From Cardiocondyla obscurior (lineage: Eukaryota; Arthropoda; Insecta; Hymenoptera; Formicidae), in NCBI RefSeq assembly GCF_019399895.1, contig NC_091876.1, forward strand, positions 248,001 to 312,000: 64,000 nucleotides of DNA. Reading direction: 5' to 3'. Within the stretch, counting starts at the first letter, position 1. Each line of letters begins with the position of its first letter. The notes under the pieces were generated by a model that was not told the DNA's origin, did not search any database, and worked only from the letters and a program-made list of their open reading frames with translations. The position numbers were made by a program, and so were the translations under genes. Positions 39,338 through 51,913 of this stretch are shown one piece after another.

Positions 39338-42300
39338 ATGTTCGTCTGCGGTAGAATCGTCGGCCAGCTGCCCGCCAGGCTCATACGCGTCAATCATCTC
39401 TATCGCCCTGTAAAATATGTTGGTGCGTATCGACTGCCCGAAAGATTCTCTTGTCTTTTTTCCCTCTTGAATTTCATGCCCGCTGCGCACGAACGCTGGG
39501 TTCTCGGGGCAGCGATCTTGTTTCCCGCCTGTTTTTGTGGCGATTTTAATGAGGAAGTTGCCATTGTTTTCGGTTTGTTTCATCTGGGATAATAGCTGCC
39601 TGTACTACGGTTGCGTAAACTCGCGAGCGATAATTGTATGGCTAGAATAAGAGGCTGTGTTTACAATCTTCCCATCCATGTGGCGTGGTCACTCTGAAAT
39701 AGGCGGCGAGTGACATAACCTCGATGTGTCGCTTCTCTATAACTTGCAGACGCTTTAATAACTTGAATAAAACGTAAAGATATTTTTTTTCTTTTTTTTT
39801 TTTCAAAGGAAATTATAATACATGCTTTTTGACAAATTTGATTTACATTTTTTATTTTAAAATAACAATGATGTAACATGTACATTTTATCTCTACATAC
39901 TTGTTTAATCTGGAGATAACTTACTGAAAACATTTGCAGGAGTTGTAAATATTAGTAATTTACGCCATAGTAGCGATGCAAGCAACAAGAAGGTGCAGAA
40001 GCCAAGTGCTACTATTAGGCCAGAGGAATGCATACCTGATTCTAAATATTCCAAATCACAAAAAGCAGTCCCTGCCTGTGAAGCTGGAGAATTCTGTCCA
40101 GCTTCACAGGAGGGATGCAGGCCGAGCAGTGAACAAAAACAATCAAGTGATAAAGGCTCAGGTCCTGGCAAAGATGGAAAATATCAATTTCGTTACTGGC
40201 ATCTACTGGCTGCCTTAATTGTGACAGGAGTTACATATAAGGTAATAAAATTGCATTGTTAAAATATTTTACTTGGCTAAGGCAGGGATTAAATATTTCT
40301 TAAATTATTATTATTATTTAATTATTTTTACAGGTGTCTTCATCATTTTTATCAAAAGATGACAAGACAAATCAACAGAAAAGCAAATGTGAGTTTGATA
40401 AAGAAAACTACTTACAATAATTAAAATGTTAAAGAAATATATTATTTTTATTTTATGTTTTTAGTAACGAAAGAAGGGAGAAGGAGGTCTAGAAACAAAG
40501 TAAAAGTTCCAGCAGAATCAAAGCTAATACCTCAAGAGGTACCATATCTGTTGATAGGTGGAGGAACTGCTGCATTTTCAGCATTTAGATCTATTAAGTC
40601 TAGAGATCCCAAAGCTAAGGTATAAAATATATTAATACATTTCTATTTTTTTTTTATTTGTGCTCATAAAAATTTTTTTTCAGGTTTTAGTTGTAGCACA
40701 AGAGGAAGAGTTTCCATATATGAGACCACCATTGTCTAAAGAACTTTGGTATAATACAGATAAAGAAACAACTGCACAATTACGTTTTAACCAGTGGAAT
40801 GGAACTCAGAGAAGGTAAATTTTGCTAGATTTAATTTTACAATTTTTTAGTAATGTTTATTAGTACAGTAATTTTTTTTTCTTGCATACAGAATGTTTAT
40901 GTTTATTTTATAGTATATTCTACGAACCGCGGGAGTTTTACTCGAACGTTACTCAACTCACTGAATCTGATAAAGGCGGAGTTGCTGTAGCCATGGGCTG
41001 GAAAGTAACAAAAATTGATGTTGTAAATAAAACTGTAACTCTCGAAGACGGTCACGAAATAAAATACAACAAATGTCTTATTGCAACTGGTAAGTTTTAT
41101 TAAAAGATGTTATCGACTCAAATTTAAATATAAATCTGAATTTATTTATATGTAATTGAATTTTAGGTGCATCACCTAAAAATTTGCCGATATTTGAATC
41201 TGCCGAGGATGGTGTAAAAGATAAGATTACAATGTTTAGAACAAAAGACGATTTTCTTGACTTAGAAAAAAATGTTTCTAATCCTAAATGTAAAAATATT
41301 GTAATTGTTGGTGGTGGATTTCTCGGTTCTGAACTTGCCTGTGCACTCGCTAAAAGTTGTAAGTATTTTTTTTAAGTATTTAAAAAATTAATTTTTATTT
41401 ATAACAAAATGTTTTATTGCAGATAAATCTAAAAATATTTTCCAAATTTATAAAGAAAAGTCTATAATGGCGCAAGTGTTACCAGAATACCTAAGTGAAT
41501 GGACTTCGAAAAAAGCGGAAGCTGAAGGTGTTCATACTATATCTAGCACGGAAGTTCAAGATTATAAATATAAAAATGGTCGATTATCTCTTATTCTCAC
41601 TGGTGGTCAAACTGTATGTTATAAAGATAATTTTATATAACTAATATTTAATTTAAAATATATTTATTGATATTATAATTTTTATTATATTTTTGTTTTA
41701 AGATTGACGCTGATCAAGTGATAGTAGCAGTAGGTGTTCAACCAAATACAGATTTAGCAGCAACTTCTAATTTAGAAACAGAACCTAAAATAGGAGGATT
41801 CCTTGTTAATGCTGAATTGGAAGCGAGAAGCAATCTTTGGGTTGCCGGTGACGCCGCATGTTTCTATGATGTTAAACTTGGTAGAAGAAGAGTAGAACAT
41901 CATGATCATGCGGTTACCTCTGGGAGATTAGCGGGTGAAAATATGACTGGTGCAGGTAAATTAATAAGTGTAAATATTTTTTTAAAAATTCCAATTTGCA
42001 TCGAAATACAAACGAATTTTTCTTTACAGGTAAACCTTATTTGCATCAATCGATGTTTTGGTCAGATTTGGGACCTGATGTAGGGTATGAAGCGATAGGT
42101 ATTGTAGACTCGTCTTTGCCGACTGTTGGAGTTTTTGCAAAAGCTACGGAAGTAAATAAAGTGGCAATTAATAATCTTAGCGACGTAAGTAATCTTTGTG
42201 ATAAAATTTGATGTGTTTGATTGTGAAACTATTCTTTTTATGTTTTCTAGGAACAAAAGATAAATTCTGAAGACTCGCGATCTAATGAAAAGTCAGAGTC

Positions 42301-42707
42301 ATCAATTTCACAAATTGTAAAAAGTGTTGATAACTTAGAACAAAAAAAGGAAGAAATATCTGGAAATAATATAAAGTTAGAGCAACCTACAAAGTACGAA
42401 GATTTTGGAAAGGGCATTGTGTTTTATTTGCGAGATGATGTCGTAGTGGGAATAGTTTTGTGGAACATCTTTAATCGAATGTCAATTGCCAGACGGGTAA
42501 AGTTATTATTTTATTTCTATATTTGTGTTAAAATTTACTTTAAATTGTTTTGATAAAAGTAAAAGTATTATATATAATTTACATGTCACTTAATTAAAAT
42601 AATTTAAATAATTAATAATGTATATATTATTTCAGGTTCTTACGGGAAATACAAAATATGACGATTTAAACGAAGTAGCAAAACTATTTACAATTCACGA
42701 AGATTGA
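39338..42707 (+). CDS. AIFM1: Apoptosis-inducing factor 1, mitochondrial
   Basis: FAD-dependent NADH oxidoreductase of the mitochondrial intermembrane space, anchored in the inner membrane. It supports respiratory-complex assembly (with CHCHD4/Mia40 in other animals) and promotes DNA degradation when released. Twelve exons: 39338-39422, 39940-40241, 40334-40388, 40465-40619, 40684-40814, 40914-41089, 41167-41358, 41423-41613, 41703-41955, 42030-42184, 42251-42496, 42636-42707; 670 aa, in the usual range. A basic targeting peptide precedes a hydrophobic anchor (about 114-129). The FAD Rossmann motif GGGTAAFSAF is at 179-188 and the NAD motif GGGFLGSE at 350-357. Also present are AVGVQPNTDLA, WVAGDAACF, EHHDHAV and the C-terminal AIF dimerisation domain (GKGIVFYLRDDVVVGIVLWN). 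A linker after exon 1 carries four cysteines not typical of the family's core. All phases close. Confidence 0.96.
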
Positions 42708-43097
42708 TCATTTGGTTCACAAATAATAGAGTGAATGACAATATTAAGAGATAATTATATTGCATATGTAAAAAGTTGTCTAACTTCTATGTTTGAGGTA
42801 TCATTGAAAAATCTGCAAGCGTATATCGTGAATTTCGCAGTTAAATGCGAATTATATATACCAGTCAATGTTGTATACATGAAAAGTTCTAAATATAATC
42901 TGTACACAAAATGTTCTTGTGTAGTACGTGCACAGTGTACATACATATATTCGTTACAGCTAATGCTAATTAAAAATGTTAAAAATCTAAAAGATATTTT
43001 TTAAGAATGAACGTAATGAATATTTCTTGACGCTGTTAATAATATTTTTTTTTTTCTTGCTTTTTAAATTTTCAAAATGTAGCTGAGGTATGTATAT
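42708..43097. other. Convergent intergenic spacer
   Basis: Separates the 3' ends of AIF (plus) and TBC1D32 (minus). AT-rich, 390 bp, presumably holding both 3' UTRs and polyadenylation sites. No further gene was seen. Confidence 0.7.
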
Positions 43098-46000
43098 TTA
43101 TATTTCGTCTTCTGAATTTAAGTTTTTAGTCATCGCCGGTAAAACCCGATTTCTATATCGTTGACCTAAATTATCCATGTACGTAATATAACTATGACAG
43201 CGATATTCGTCCAATACCTGTAGAAAAATACTTAGAAAATTAATGACTTTAAATATAAATAATTCAGTATACTTCGTATATATACCATATTTTCTGGCCA
43301 CATTTTTCTGTTTGTTAAATCCTGTAGCAACTCTTCCTGGCAAAATTGCAAAAGTGATACGGAATAATACACCATATAATCACACGGGTACAAAATGCAA
43401 ATTGCGAAAAAATGAATTATTTCACTCCATGGAAGGATACCCCAGAAGCATTGCAATACCATTCTATTGAATATCATCCACCAATCGACACCGAAGACAT
43501 CCTTTTTATAAAAATCGGGACACGTTACATGTTTAAGTAAGTACATTATTTAAATGATAAAATTTAATCACCTTTAATCCATATTTGATGTTTGGAAGCT
43601 CGATATTAACCATGGTCTCCAAAACTTGCATAAAAGTGAACTGGGAACTAGTACTCTCATTATTTTTTTCATCAATAACTTTGCCCAATTTTGGCCAGAG
43701 AAGTAGTGTCGATGGAAATTGAATTAATTGCATAATAAAAGTCTTGCATCTGAAATTATTGTTAAATATTTGATAATAGGGTCGATGATGAGAAGAAAAT
43801 ATTGAGACGGGTTAATAATAAAACATTTTTTTTAAACACATTAACCTGGTGAGAACTAAGTTTTCAATCTGAGACCTGTCGATGATGATATCTGACTAGC
43901 TTGAGTTAATTGTTTGATAACTTTAAAATATTTGTTTACGATTATTTCTACCAACGCGGATCAATTTTAATCTCGGTTTAACTTGTCTTTTATTTCTTTT
44001 TAATTCGAAGAATCAGAACGAGATAAAATAAAAGTTAAACTAAGATTAAAGTTAATCCGCGTTGGTACAAACAGTCCTTAATTGTTTTATTTCTTTGCGA
44101 TTAAAGTATCGCGAAGAAATGTCGATTAAACAAAACTTACTAAATGCCGCTATATGTGACCATACCGGAAATTGAGGCTATCAAAGAATTAATTCGCGGT
44201 CAGCTGAGGCTTAAAGTTATATTTATGTTAATGATTTGCTTTCACAGATAATATATAAATTCTAATTAATTTATAAGCTGCATACTTATTTAAATCTCCA
44301 TCACAGATAATGAATACCGTGGCCAAGAACCAATCGAAACCTTCAAACCTGCTTGGTTTATTATATTGTATAAGTATGTAGGCGGAATGAATGAATTGCA
44401 TTAAGTTCTTTTTGTTGTTGTCATCATTCTTTAAAACCTCTCGTTGCTCGGCGTAGTTTAAAACAATATTAATTGCGTGCAAGTCTTCCGGAAGCCAATA
44501 ATCAGTGTCGTATGTTATGTTCTCTTGCCATTCAAATTGTTCCACCCACTCCGCAGTTGGAATAGCTTTGTGCATTTGACTTAACAAATTTATCATCATC
44601 GAGTTCTATGATAAAAATTATTTTTGTAATTTTTAATTCATTCATAATTCAATTGCATATTAAACTTATGAAAAATTACTTTAATCGGGCATCGCGAAAC
44701 TTTATGAGCTGCTCTAACTTGCAAAACCCAACTAATGTCTAGTAATCCGGGTCTCTCTTCTTGCAACATATCATTTAATTCCGAATCAGATTCGATTTCT
44801 CGAAGGTCCATCATATCAGCGTACATTCTTGGAGGTGGAAGTTCCGAAAAAAATTCATATTCCTCAAATGGCATCACATTTTGCTTTCTTTTATATGTCA
44901 GGTAATATAATTTTAATAAAATATTGTGTCTTAAGAAACTGGAGTCGTCAATTATATATTCTTTTCTCGACTCTGATTTATCACTACCATCATCGTCATT
45001 ATAATTTTCTATCTCTTTATATTCATCACTTTCATCGGTTTCTTCCTTGTGAGCTTCAATGACAATCGTACTGTCTCTCTGCATATTTAACAGTGTTTCC
45101 TAAAAATCGTATTTAGTATTAAATATTTAACTACTTTTGCATCATATAATTTACTATACCTATAATTTACTACCTGAAAGTTCAACGAGTTTAATAAGTA
45201 AGCGCAAGCATCTAAGTTCCAAATTACTGTATTTAACGATAAAAGAGCTAAATGATGATAAATGGATTCCTTATGTATTGCAGCTTGCAATAATTCAAAT
45301 AAATTTGAGGGATAATCTTTCTCCTCGTCGTTATCCAGTTCGCTATCAGTTACCATAAACGCAGCAAAGCCTATAAATAATTATACATCCTGTATCTATT
45401 AGTCGTACGTATAAAAAATATTAATATAATTGTACAAATTGTTTACAATTAAAATTAAGAGAAAATAATGCAAGTATATGTAGAAATTCGTCGATGTTAT
45501 CTCTGTCCCAAGGATCATAAAATAGTTCAGGATCTTCCGCATCTATGCAAATATGTGACAACAAGGTCGATAAGACATGAGGCCCGAGATTAGCGAGCAC
45601 ATTGTAGCCTAGGTCGAAATACCCAGCCGACGAAATGAAGCTGACTATGTCGGTGGAACTCCAGATTACTCTTAGAGGAGCAATCGATCCGCGAATCAGT
45701 TCCTCAAAAACTAGTTTCTCATTAACGAGCGCTTGCAATCCGAGTGGTACCGATACCATTTTTAATAGAACTTTTTTGACAATGCTATAATAAAATTTCA
45801 GATATTATAATGGTGACATAATCTTAAATTTAAAAAAAATAATAAAATGTATTTTTTATTTAAAATACCTATCGAGTTGCTGAATTTTATTTTCGTTCTC
45901 GATGTTGCATTTATTAAATCTTTTATAAAAGTTTGCAATAGCTGGGTAAAATTGCGTTTCAATTTTCTCCTGTGCAGCCTCGTAAACGTCATAAATATCG

Positions 46001-47541
46001 AGTAGCTTTTCTACCAGATTAAACGTATCCAAAATACATTTTAAATCTACTATAGAAAACGGCTGTTTCAATAAATTCGTCGCGTACTGTATTACAATCG
46101 TTACCGGACACTTCGACGATGCATTTTCAGAATTCGTCGAATGTTCTTTACAATTTGTAGTCAAGAATGCTGGACCGTCTGCTGTGTCCACCATATGAGA
46201 AATAATATTTAATATATGTGGCCAAATCTTTATATTATTTTCAGAAAGCGATGTCAGACGGCACAACGCGGCATGGCAAAAGTCAACGTTGTATAATACA
46301 TGTGAAACATTCAGCATATTTTGAAGAGCATCGCAAGAAATATTGTACACCCCACTGGGTGCGTCCACTGCTAATTTATTTAAGGAGTTTAATAATTCTC
46401 TCAAAAAATCAGGTACGTCAAATAAGGTTTTTAACGAACTCTCTGTAAGTAATTTTCTGCCTGCCTCGTAACTGCAAACTTGCGAAAGAAGGGTCAAAGA
46501 ATGCAGATAAGTTGTAGTTTCTATCGTATTTCCGGAAATACATAGCTCATTGCTCTCATCCATGATAGAGATAGACAGGGAACAGGGTGTATCTGTCAAG
46601 CCATTTTTAACACATTCGACGATATTCTGCAAGAATGTCGGAGATTTTGCTAAGACAGCAATAAAAGTCCTTCTAGTAGAGAGGCTGTGAAACCACCTTT
46701 TGCTCCATTTAGCTTGCGGTTCCACTACCGAGATGATATTTAGCATATTCAAGGTTTTAGGTTGCAACGAAGTGCCAAAGCTGTGTGTACTGAGAAACAC
46801 TATAAATTGTTCTATAACTTCTTCTAGAGTCTTATCGCTATGTCTACTGTTTTTCAACATTTCTTCTTGATAGCGGATTGTTAAGTGCATTAGGCAAAAC
46901 AATTTTTCATGCAGGAAAAACTTGAAATTAATTCCAGAGATTAAAGTCGGCAGAGTCTCGCGCATTTTCTGCGAATGATATTGCGCATTAAACGCACTCA
47001 ATAGATTGCTGTAGATATAATGTATTTGTGAGCAATTCAGTAATTTTGCATGTACTTGCATGCTAATCTCGAATATGGCCCTGTTATCGTCCGTAAGACC
47101 ATCCAGTAGTGTCTTTTGGAGAACATCCCACTGAGAATTGTTATTTATATTAGACAATTCAATTTTCAATAAAATTTCATAGCCAGCTAATCTCACGTGG
47201 ACTGGCTTGTCGCGACTGATTTTGTCGATTATACAGTTGTACTCTTCCTCGTTTCCTTGTTGAGGAGCCCAATCATCTGTCGTAAGATCGCTCGTGAACG
47301 AGAGTAACGATTGCGATCGTGATGCCGCAGATGAGGGTTTTACTACCACGTATTGCTCGTCGATTACTTTTTTAATGGAGTTTACTAAAGCATTCATATC
47401 TTTCGAATGCGTGAGCTTGTAAGAGATATCACTGGGCACCTGCTCTTTGTCTAAAGCGTTTTGTATAGTTCTTCCGAACTCTTTTTTTATGCATTTTCTC
47501 AACCATTTTTGAAGATCTGGCGGTATATTTCCTTTATCCAT
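43098..47541 (-). CDS. TBC1D32: TBC1D32 / protein broad-minded homologue
   Basis: In vertebrates BROMI works with CDK20/CCRK in building primary cilia and in Hedgehog signalling. Exons on the minus strand: 45869-47541, 45447-45784, 45174-45370, 44680-45099, 44286-44605, 43572-43749, 43286-43501, 43098-43217; 1153 aa, close to the vertebrate length of about 1250. The first exon alone codes for 557 aa of helical, armadillo-like sequence starting MDKGNIPPDLQKWLRKC. The last three exons encode a C-terminal TBC-like domain (KDVFGVDWWMIFNRM... ILPWSEIIHFFAICIL... LQFCQEELL). I see neither the IxxDxxR arginine-finger nor the YxQ glutamine-finger motif, so Rab-GAP activity is doubtful. An acidic Asp/Glu/Ser stretch lies in exon 4. 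Intron 43502-43571 is only 70 bp with an A-rich acceptor (ATAAAAAG), the least certain junction. Intron 43750-44285 carries an inverted repeat. Confidence 0.88.
43949..44067. repeat. Imperfect inverted repeat (MITE-like)
   Basis: Arms of 44 bp (43949-43992 and 44024-44067) are inverted copies with about 38 of 44 positions matching, separated by about 31 bp. The outer ends read TACCAACGCGGAT. Four of the six differences can be read as C/T or G/A transitions. It lies in a TBC1D32 intron and fits an old foldback or MITE-type element; no target-site duplication was confirmed. Confidence 0.7.
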
Positions 47542-47870
47542 ATTTATTTAATTACCTAAAATTTATACTACTGTTATACAAGCTATTAAACGAGTGCAAC
47601 AAAACGCACGTGTCTAAAATCCATAGTTTTGACGTTTGTCGTTATGGCAACTGAAAACATACACACATTACACATATATGCACACATACAGCTATAAAAA
47701 GATGGATTTAATTTTTCGCGAATAATTAAGGCACATAATATAATAAAATCTTTTATAACAAAATTATACAAGATTATTACATATTTTACAGATCGAATAA
47801 TATATAATTGTACTGTATCGATAAATAAATTTGAGTATTACATGTATAGTTACTCATATAGGTAATTTAA
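47542..47870. other. Spacer between TBCK and TBC1D32
   Basis: About 330 bp between the TBCK stop and the TBC1D32 start, both minus strand. It must hold the TBCK 3' UTR and the TBC1D32 promoter. AT-rich; no clear TATA box or extra gene. Confidence 0.6.
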
Positions 47871-50800
47871 TTAGCGTGCAGGTACTATGATATTCGGAGA
47901 CTTAGAGCGTAATGCGTTAATTCCACCTTGTAGAGAACAAACTCCAACAACATTGCATTTTACGAGAAAATCTGCAAACTGTTAAAAAATATTATTAGAG
48001 TAAATTTCTTTTCATGATTTTCTCTGTATATGCTATGCAGTTAAATTACCAATGCATTGTTTTGATTGTGCGGACCAATAATTACAACGGCACTGCTTTT
48101 ATTATCTATCAACGGTTTTGCGTGTGGTCCGAGCGTGTCGATATGAGTTTGAGATAACTGCACGCTTGTAAACGGAATGTTAATACTGCCGAAAATAGCA
48201 CCTCTTTCGAATCTAAAGATACATTATTATTTAGGAAACAAATTCTTTTCCAGATTTTTTTTTTCTTACAGTTACAATTTTTTCTTCTGCATTTAATTTA
48301 ATGATAATACTTACTGTATATTGCTGCGTATATCAACCACTATAACTTTATTCGATGATGTGTTATAGAGATTTAGAAAATCATCTACGCTTATTCTTGG
48401 CATTTTTTCGGTTCCTGCCTCGGGTTCAATCCAGTTTACATCCTGCGTATTAGAATGTTATAATATGCACGTCTTGTAGTATTAAAATATTAAATATCAA
48501 ACATAATATCATACTTTTGCGGTGTTATACTGATGTTTTCTACGCGTGATACTTGCGGGGGTGTTTTGATACATTGTCATGGAATCTTTAACGCATAGCT
48601 CTATGTCGATCTCAGGTAGATCAGAGAATAGTAAAATACATTCATTGAAACCTGACATCAATAAGGAATCTCGTAATTGCTTTAATATCGCTAATCCAAC
48701 TAAAAGAGGAAATGACGAGTCGCCCAACAATAGTTTATCCCACAAATGCAATATCTTATGCAAGGGAAATACATCTAAAATATTTAGTAATTATTGATAT
48801 GAATATGGTGATTAATATGGCGTACTAAAATTAACAGTAAAAAAAAAACTTACGTGAAAACATTGTTAGGAACCATGGTATAGCGAAGAGTTCCGGTACA
48901 AAGTTTATAGATTTTAAATGATTCGCCAATTGAGGATCGTGGAACGCAATAATTTGGAAAAACTTGCCTAAGTATTCCTGTATCACTGCTGAGTTATCTT
49001 TTAGGAAAAACTTATGGAGATACTTCGGTATAAAAGTCGAAAGACACGCAAAAGCTCGAGCTAAAATAAATCGTTGATAAATTAAAGAATATAAGTACGC
49101 ATCGTATAATTCATACCTTCGTTATTAAAATTTAGATAAAGAAATGGCGCCGTCAATGAATCGAGCCCTTGCCAATAAACGTAATGTGGATTATTTCTAA
49201 CCCATGCTTTTAATAATCTTTGTAATCGTTCATGCCCAGCACCAGAAGACAGTAATTCGCTGTATTGATGGCACCTCGGTATATCCACTTCTATCTAATA
49301 AATTAATAGCAAAATGTATTTATGTCGAACGTTATACTACGTATAATTATACCTGTCGATCAGTGTGTGTCGGCGTTTCCTTGTCAATTCTATCATACCG
49401 CTTCTGTATGTCGCCGGTAATACCAAGTAAAGCTGCCCATACAGCACCTCTAACCGGAGGCGGTATATCTTTGTGCGCCTCTTCAATAATTGCTTCCTGA
49501 GTGAGTGGATAAGCTTGCAAAAGTCTATCAAATAAAACAAGCCTGTAGAACTGATATTCCGTATCGCGTTCTCTTATGATTAATGGCAACTGAGACGCAG
49601 CATTTGTCAGATCTTCCTGTGCCTGGACTTGCATTCTGTAATAAAATTTTTATAATTACTTAATAATATCGGGATAAATTTATAATACGATAAACTAACG
49701 ATAAATGAACTAACTGATTTGTCAACCAAGGATAGTTTGCTATATATGGAATATGTGCTAAACGCTGGCGAAGAGTTTCCATAGGAACTTTTACGACCCT
49801 TACATCGAGTAGACTAGCGGTATCTCTCTGACCAAACAATTGACCCAACAATATGACTAAACTGAAGCAAATAATTTTTAATGCTTAACATAATTTCGTT
49901 GAACAATCTGCATCAACTATTATACATATATATATACGTTTGAAAATTACTTTGGAATAGATAAAATAGGTGGTCGTGATCTAATGAGACTCTGCTTCTT
50001 TAAATCTACATTAATATCTCCACCAGCCAATTGCCACAGATAATATAATTCGTCCATTTTTCTAACAATAACATTCTTATAAAGATTTTCTTCCTTCTCT
50101 TGCACATTTTTCATTAAATGTTCGGTGAATATCGGCAGTTCCAATAATTCTTCCGGAGTTTTACGTTTAGTAGGATGAATTTGAAGACATGAATCCACAA
50201 ATTCCTTTAGTTCTTTCGGTAACTTCTACATAAAAATATAATATTTAAAAATATCCCATTATAATATAAACTAATAAATAATACAAATAATTCGTAATGC
50301 AATAGATAAATTTATACTTCATAAGCGTGAAAACAATTATTTTCCCTGGCAAGACGTTCGAATATGCTGGTATCGCATAATATTAAACTCAGAACTTTTC
50401 TCAAGCATTGAGATAATTTTACTCCAGGCCAGATAGGCTGTCTTAAGAGTTGTTCTGCTATAATCATCCCTAAAGACCAGGAATCTATCTTAATACCACT
50501 CGGACTAGGAGTCAGAAATACTTCTGGTGCTGTATATTTTGGACAACTAAAAAATAGAAATTTGATGTAAGATTTTATATGATAAATAGGTGAATCCATA
50601 AATTTATAATGAAAGAAAATATTAAAAAATACCCAATTGGAAAAGATACATTCTTTCCTCCATCTGTCATATAATACAATCCATAATTGTACAACTGAAC
50701 ATTGCCATTTTTTTTGATCAATATATTATCTGGACTCAAGTGTCTATGTACCAGATCTAGTTCGTTCATATGCTGTAGAGCTAAAAGAGTCTGAAAGGCT

Positions 50801-51172
50801 ATCTTAATTATTTCCTCTGTGCTTAAGCCTTGCTTAGTGTTTAGTGGATTTCCACTGTATTCCGCAACTACCACAATCCTCTCTGCAAATGTATGCCCAA
50901 AAAATCACACAATTAATTATGTTACCTCACGAAATGCGCGAATTTTGTCGTAGTTATTTGGGCTTACCATGCTTGCTTCTGATTATATCGAGATAGGGGG
51001 AGAGATAGGGATGGTAGATGGTCTTCAAAAATTGCGCTTTCCCATAGATGGTTATGGAGTTTGGCGTGAGCGGTAAACCATTGCTACCGCATACCTCCAC
51101 CGGGTGACTTTGAGCAAAGAAAGTCATGCCACCCAAACATCGCTCCTCGTTCTCCAGCAGCGCTGGACACAT
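47871..51172 (-). CDS. TBCK: TBCK (FERRY1), pseudokinase-TBC-rhodanese protein
   Basis: Subunit of the FERRY Rab5 effector complex on early endosomes in mammals, also linked to mTOR signalling and cell growth. Exons on the minus strand: 50968-51172, 50633-50882, 50318-50546, 49951-50225, 49715-49861, 49353-49635, 49117-49294, 48854-49060, 48515-48774, 48315-48442, 48050-48212, 47871-47978; 810 aa (human about 890). The kinase-like domain covers about 1-270. The catalytic HRD is HRH (114-116) and DFG is NYG (134-136), with KYTAPE at 155-160, so it is a pseudokinase. The TBC domain (about 440-670) keeps IEVDIPR (Arg470) and YWQG (Gln505), the dual fingers expected of an active Rab GAP. A C-terminal rhodanese-like domain (about 690-795, VVDIR) follows. 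The first exon matches the family start (VCGSNGLPLTPNSITIYG), which supports the chosen ATG. All exon phases close. Confidence 0.95.
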
Positions 51173-51913
51173 GGCGTTCGTATGTGTAAAATTTCATAAA
51201 CGTCTTCCGCAATTATACGAGCCGATTTCACCGTTTCGACTTTGATCTCCCACTATTCATAATTATTGTAGCTTGCATTCTTCACGACATATCCGCCCAC
51301 CTATCGTTTACAGCTGTCATTCAACAGTCAACAGTATGCACACGCTATAAACATAAGTGCACAGATGCAGAGTGCAGTCAGTACACTCATATCTCGTAAT
51401 TGGGTACTAAAACCAATGTCGGTAATGTCAAGAATTATGTACAATTTAGTTCCGACGTCTGTGAATAGATGGTGATCTTGCACGACGTCGGGAAAACAAT
51501 GAATAAAATTAGAATTGTTAATTCAAGAATATCAAAAGGGAAAATTCACTTGATCTAATGGTTAACAATAAAATAAAAAAATAAAAAAAGATGTAAATTT
51601 TGTCCATTAGCTTTAAATGATGATGATGATTTTTTTTCGTAGTTTGTAATTGAGTCTCTTGAACCGATAACACGTCGTCGACTATAGATTACTCAATTAT
51701 AATGTAATCATTATATAGAAATTATTATAATTAATTAATGTCCTTAATTATAATGACGCGCACGAATTGGGACACGCGAAGCGTGCGCATGATTTGTTCT
51801 AATCATGTAAAGTTTTTATTCGTGTAAATGATACACGGTGGTCTCATTGCGCGTTAACGCGAGACGCTACGGCATCTCTTGATTATGAGTTTGTGTTAAA
51901 TACAAAATCTCAA
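51173..51913. other. Intergenic region with dispersed repeat, copy B
   Basis: Lies between the TBCK start and the GUF1 stop. The right side (about 51632-51806) holds the second copy of the repeat seen at 22390-22470; here about 115 bp of AT-rich sequence separates the two blocks. The left side should contain the TBCK promoter. No gene was seen. Confidence 0.6.
51632..51806 (+). repeat. Dispersed repeat, copy B
   Basis: Blocks TCGTAGTTTGTAATTG (starting about 51638) and GCGCATGATTTGTTCTAATC (about 51785-51804) match copy A near 22.4 kb in order and orientation, with a longer interior. Either this is a fuller copy or copy A carries a deletion. Confidence 0.4.

Noticed and set aside
39104..39583. 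159-aa minus-strand frame opposite AIF exon 1
   Set aside because: It overlaps AIF exon 1 and its promoter on the other strand, with no splice partners or domain.
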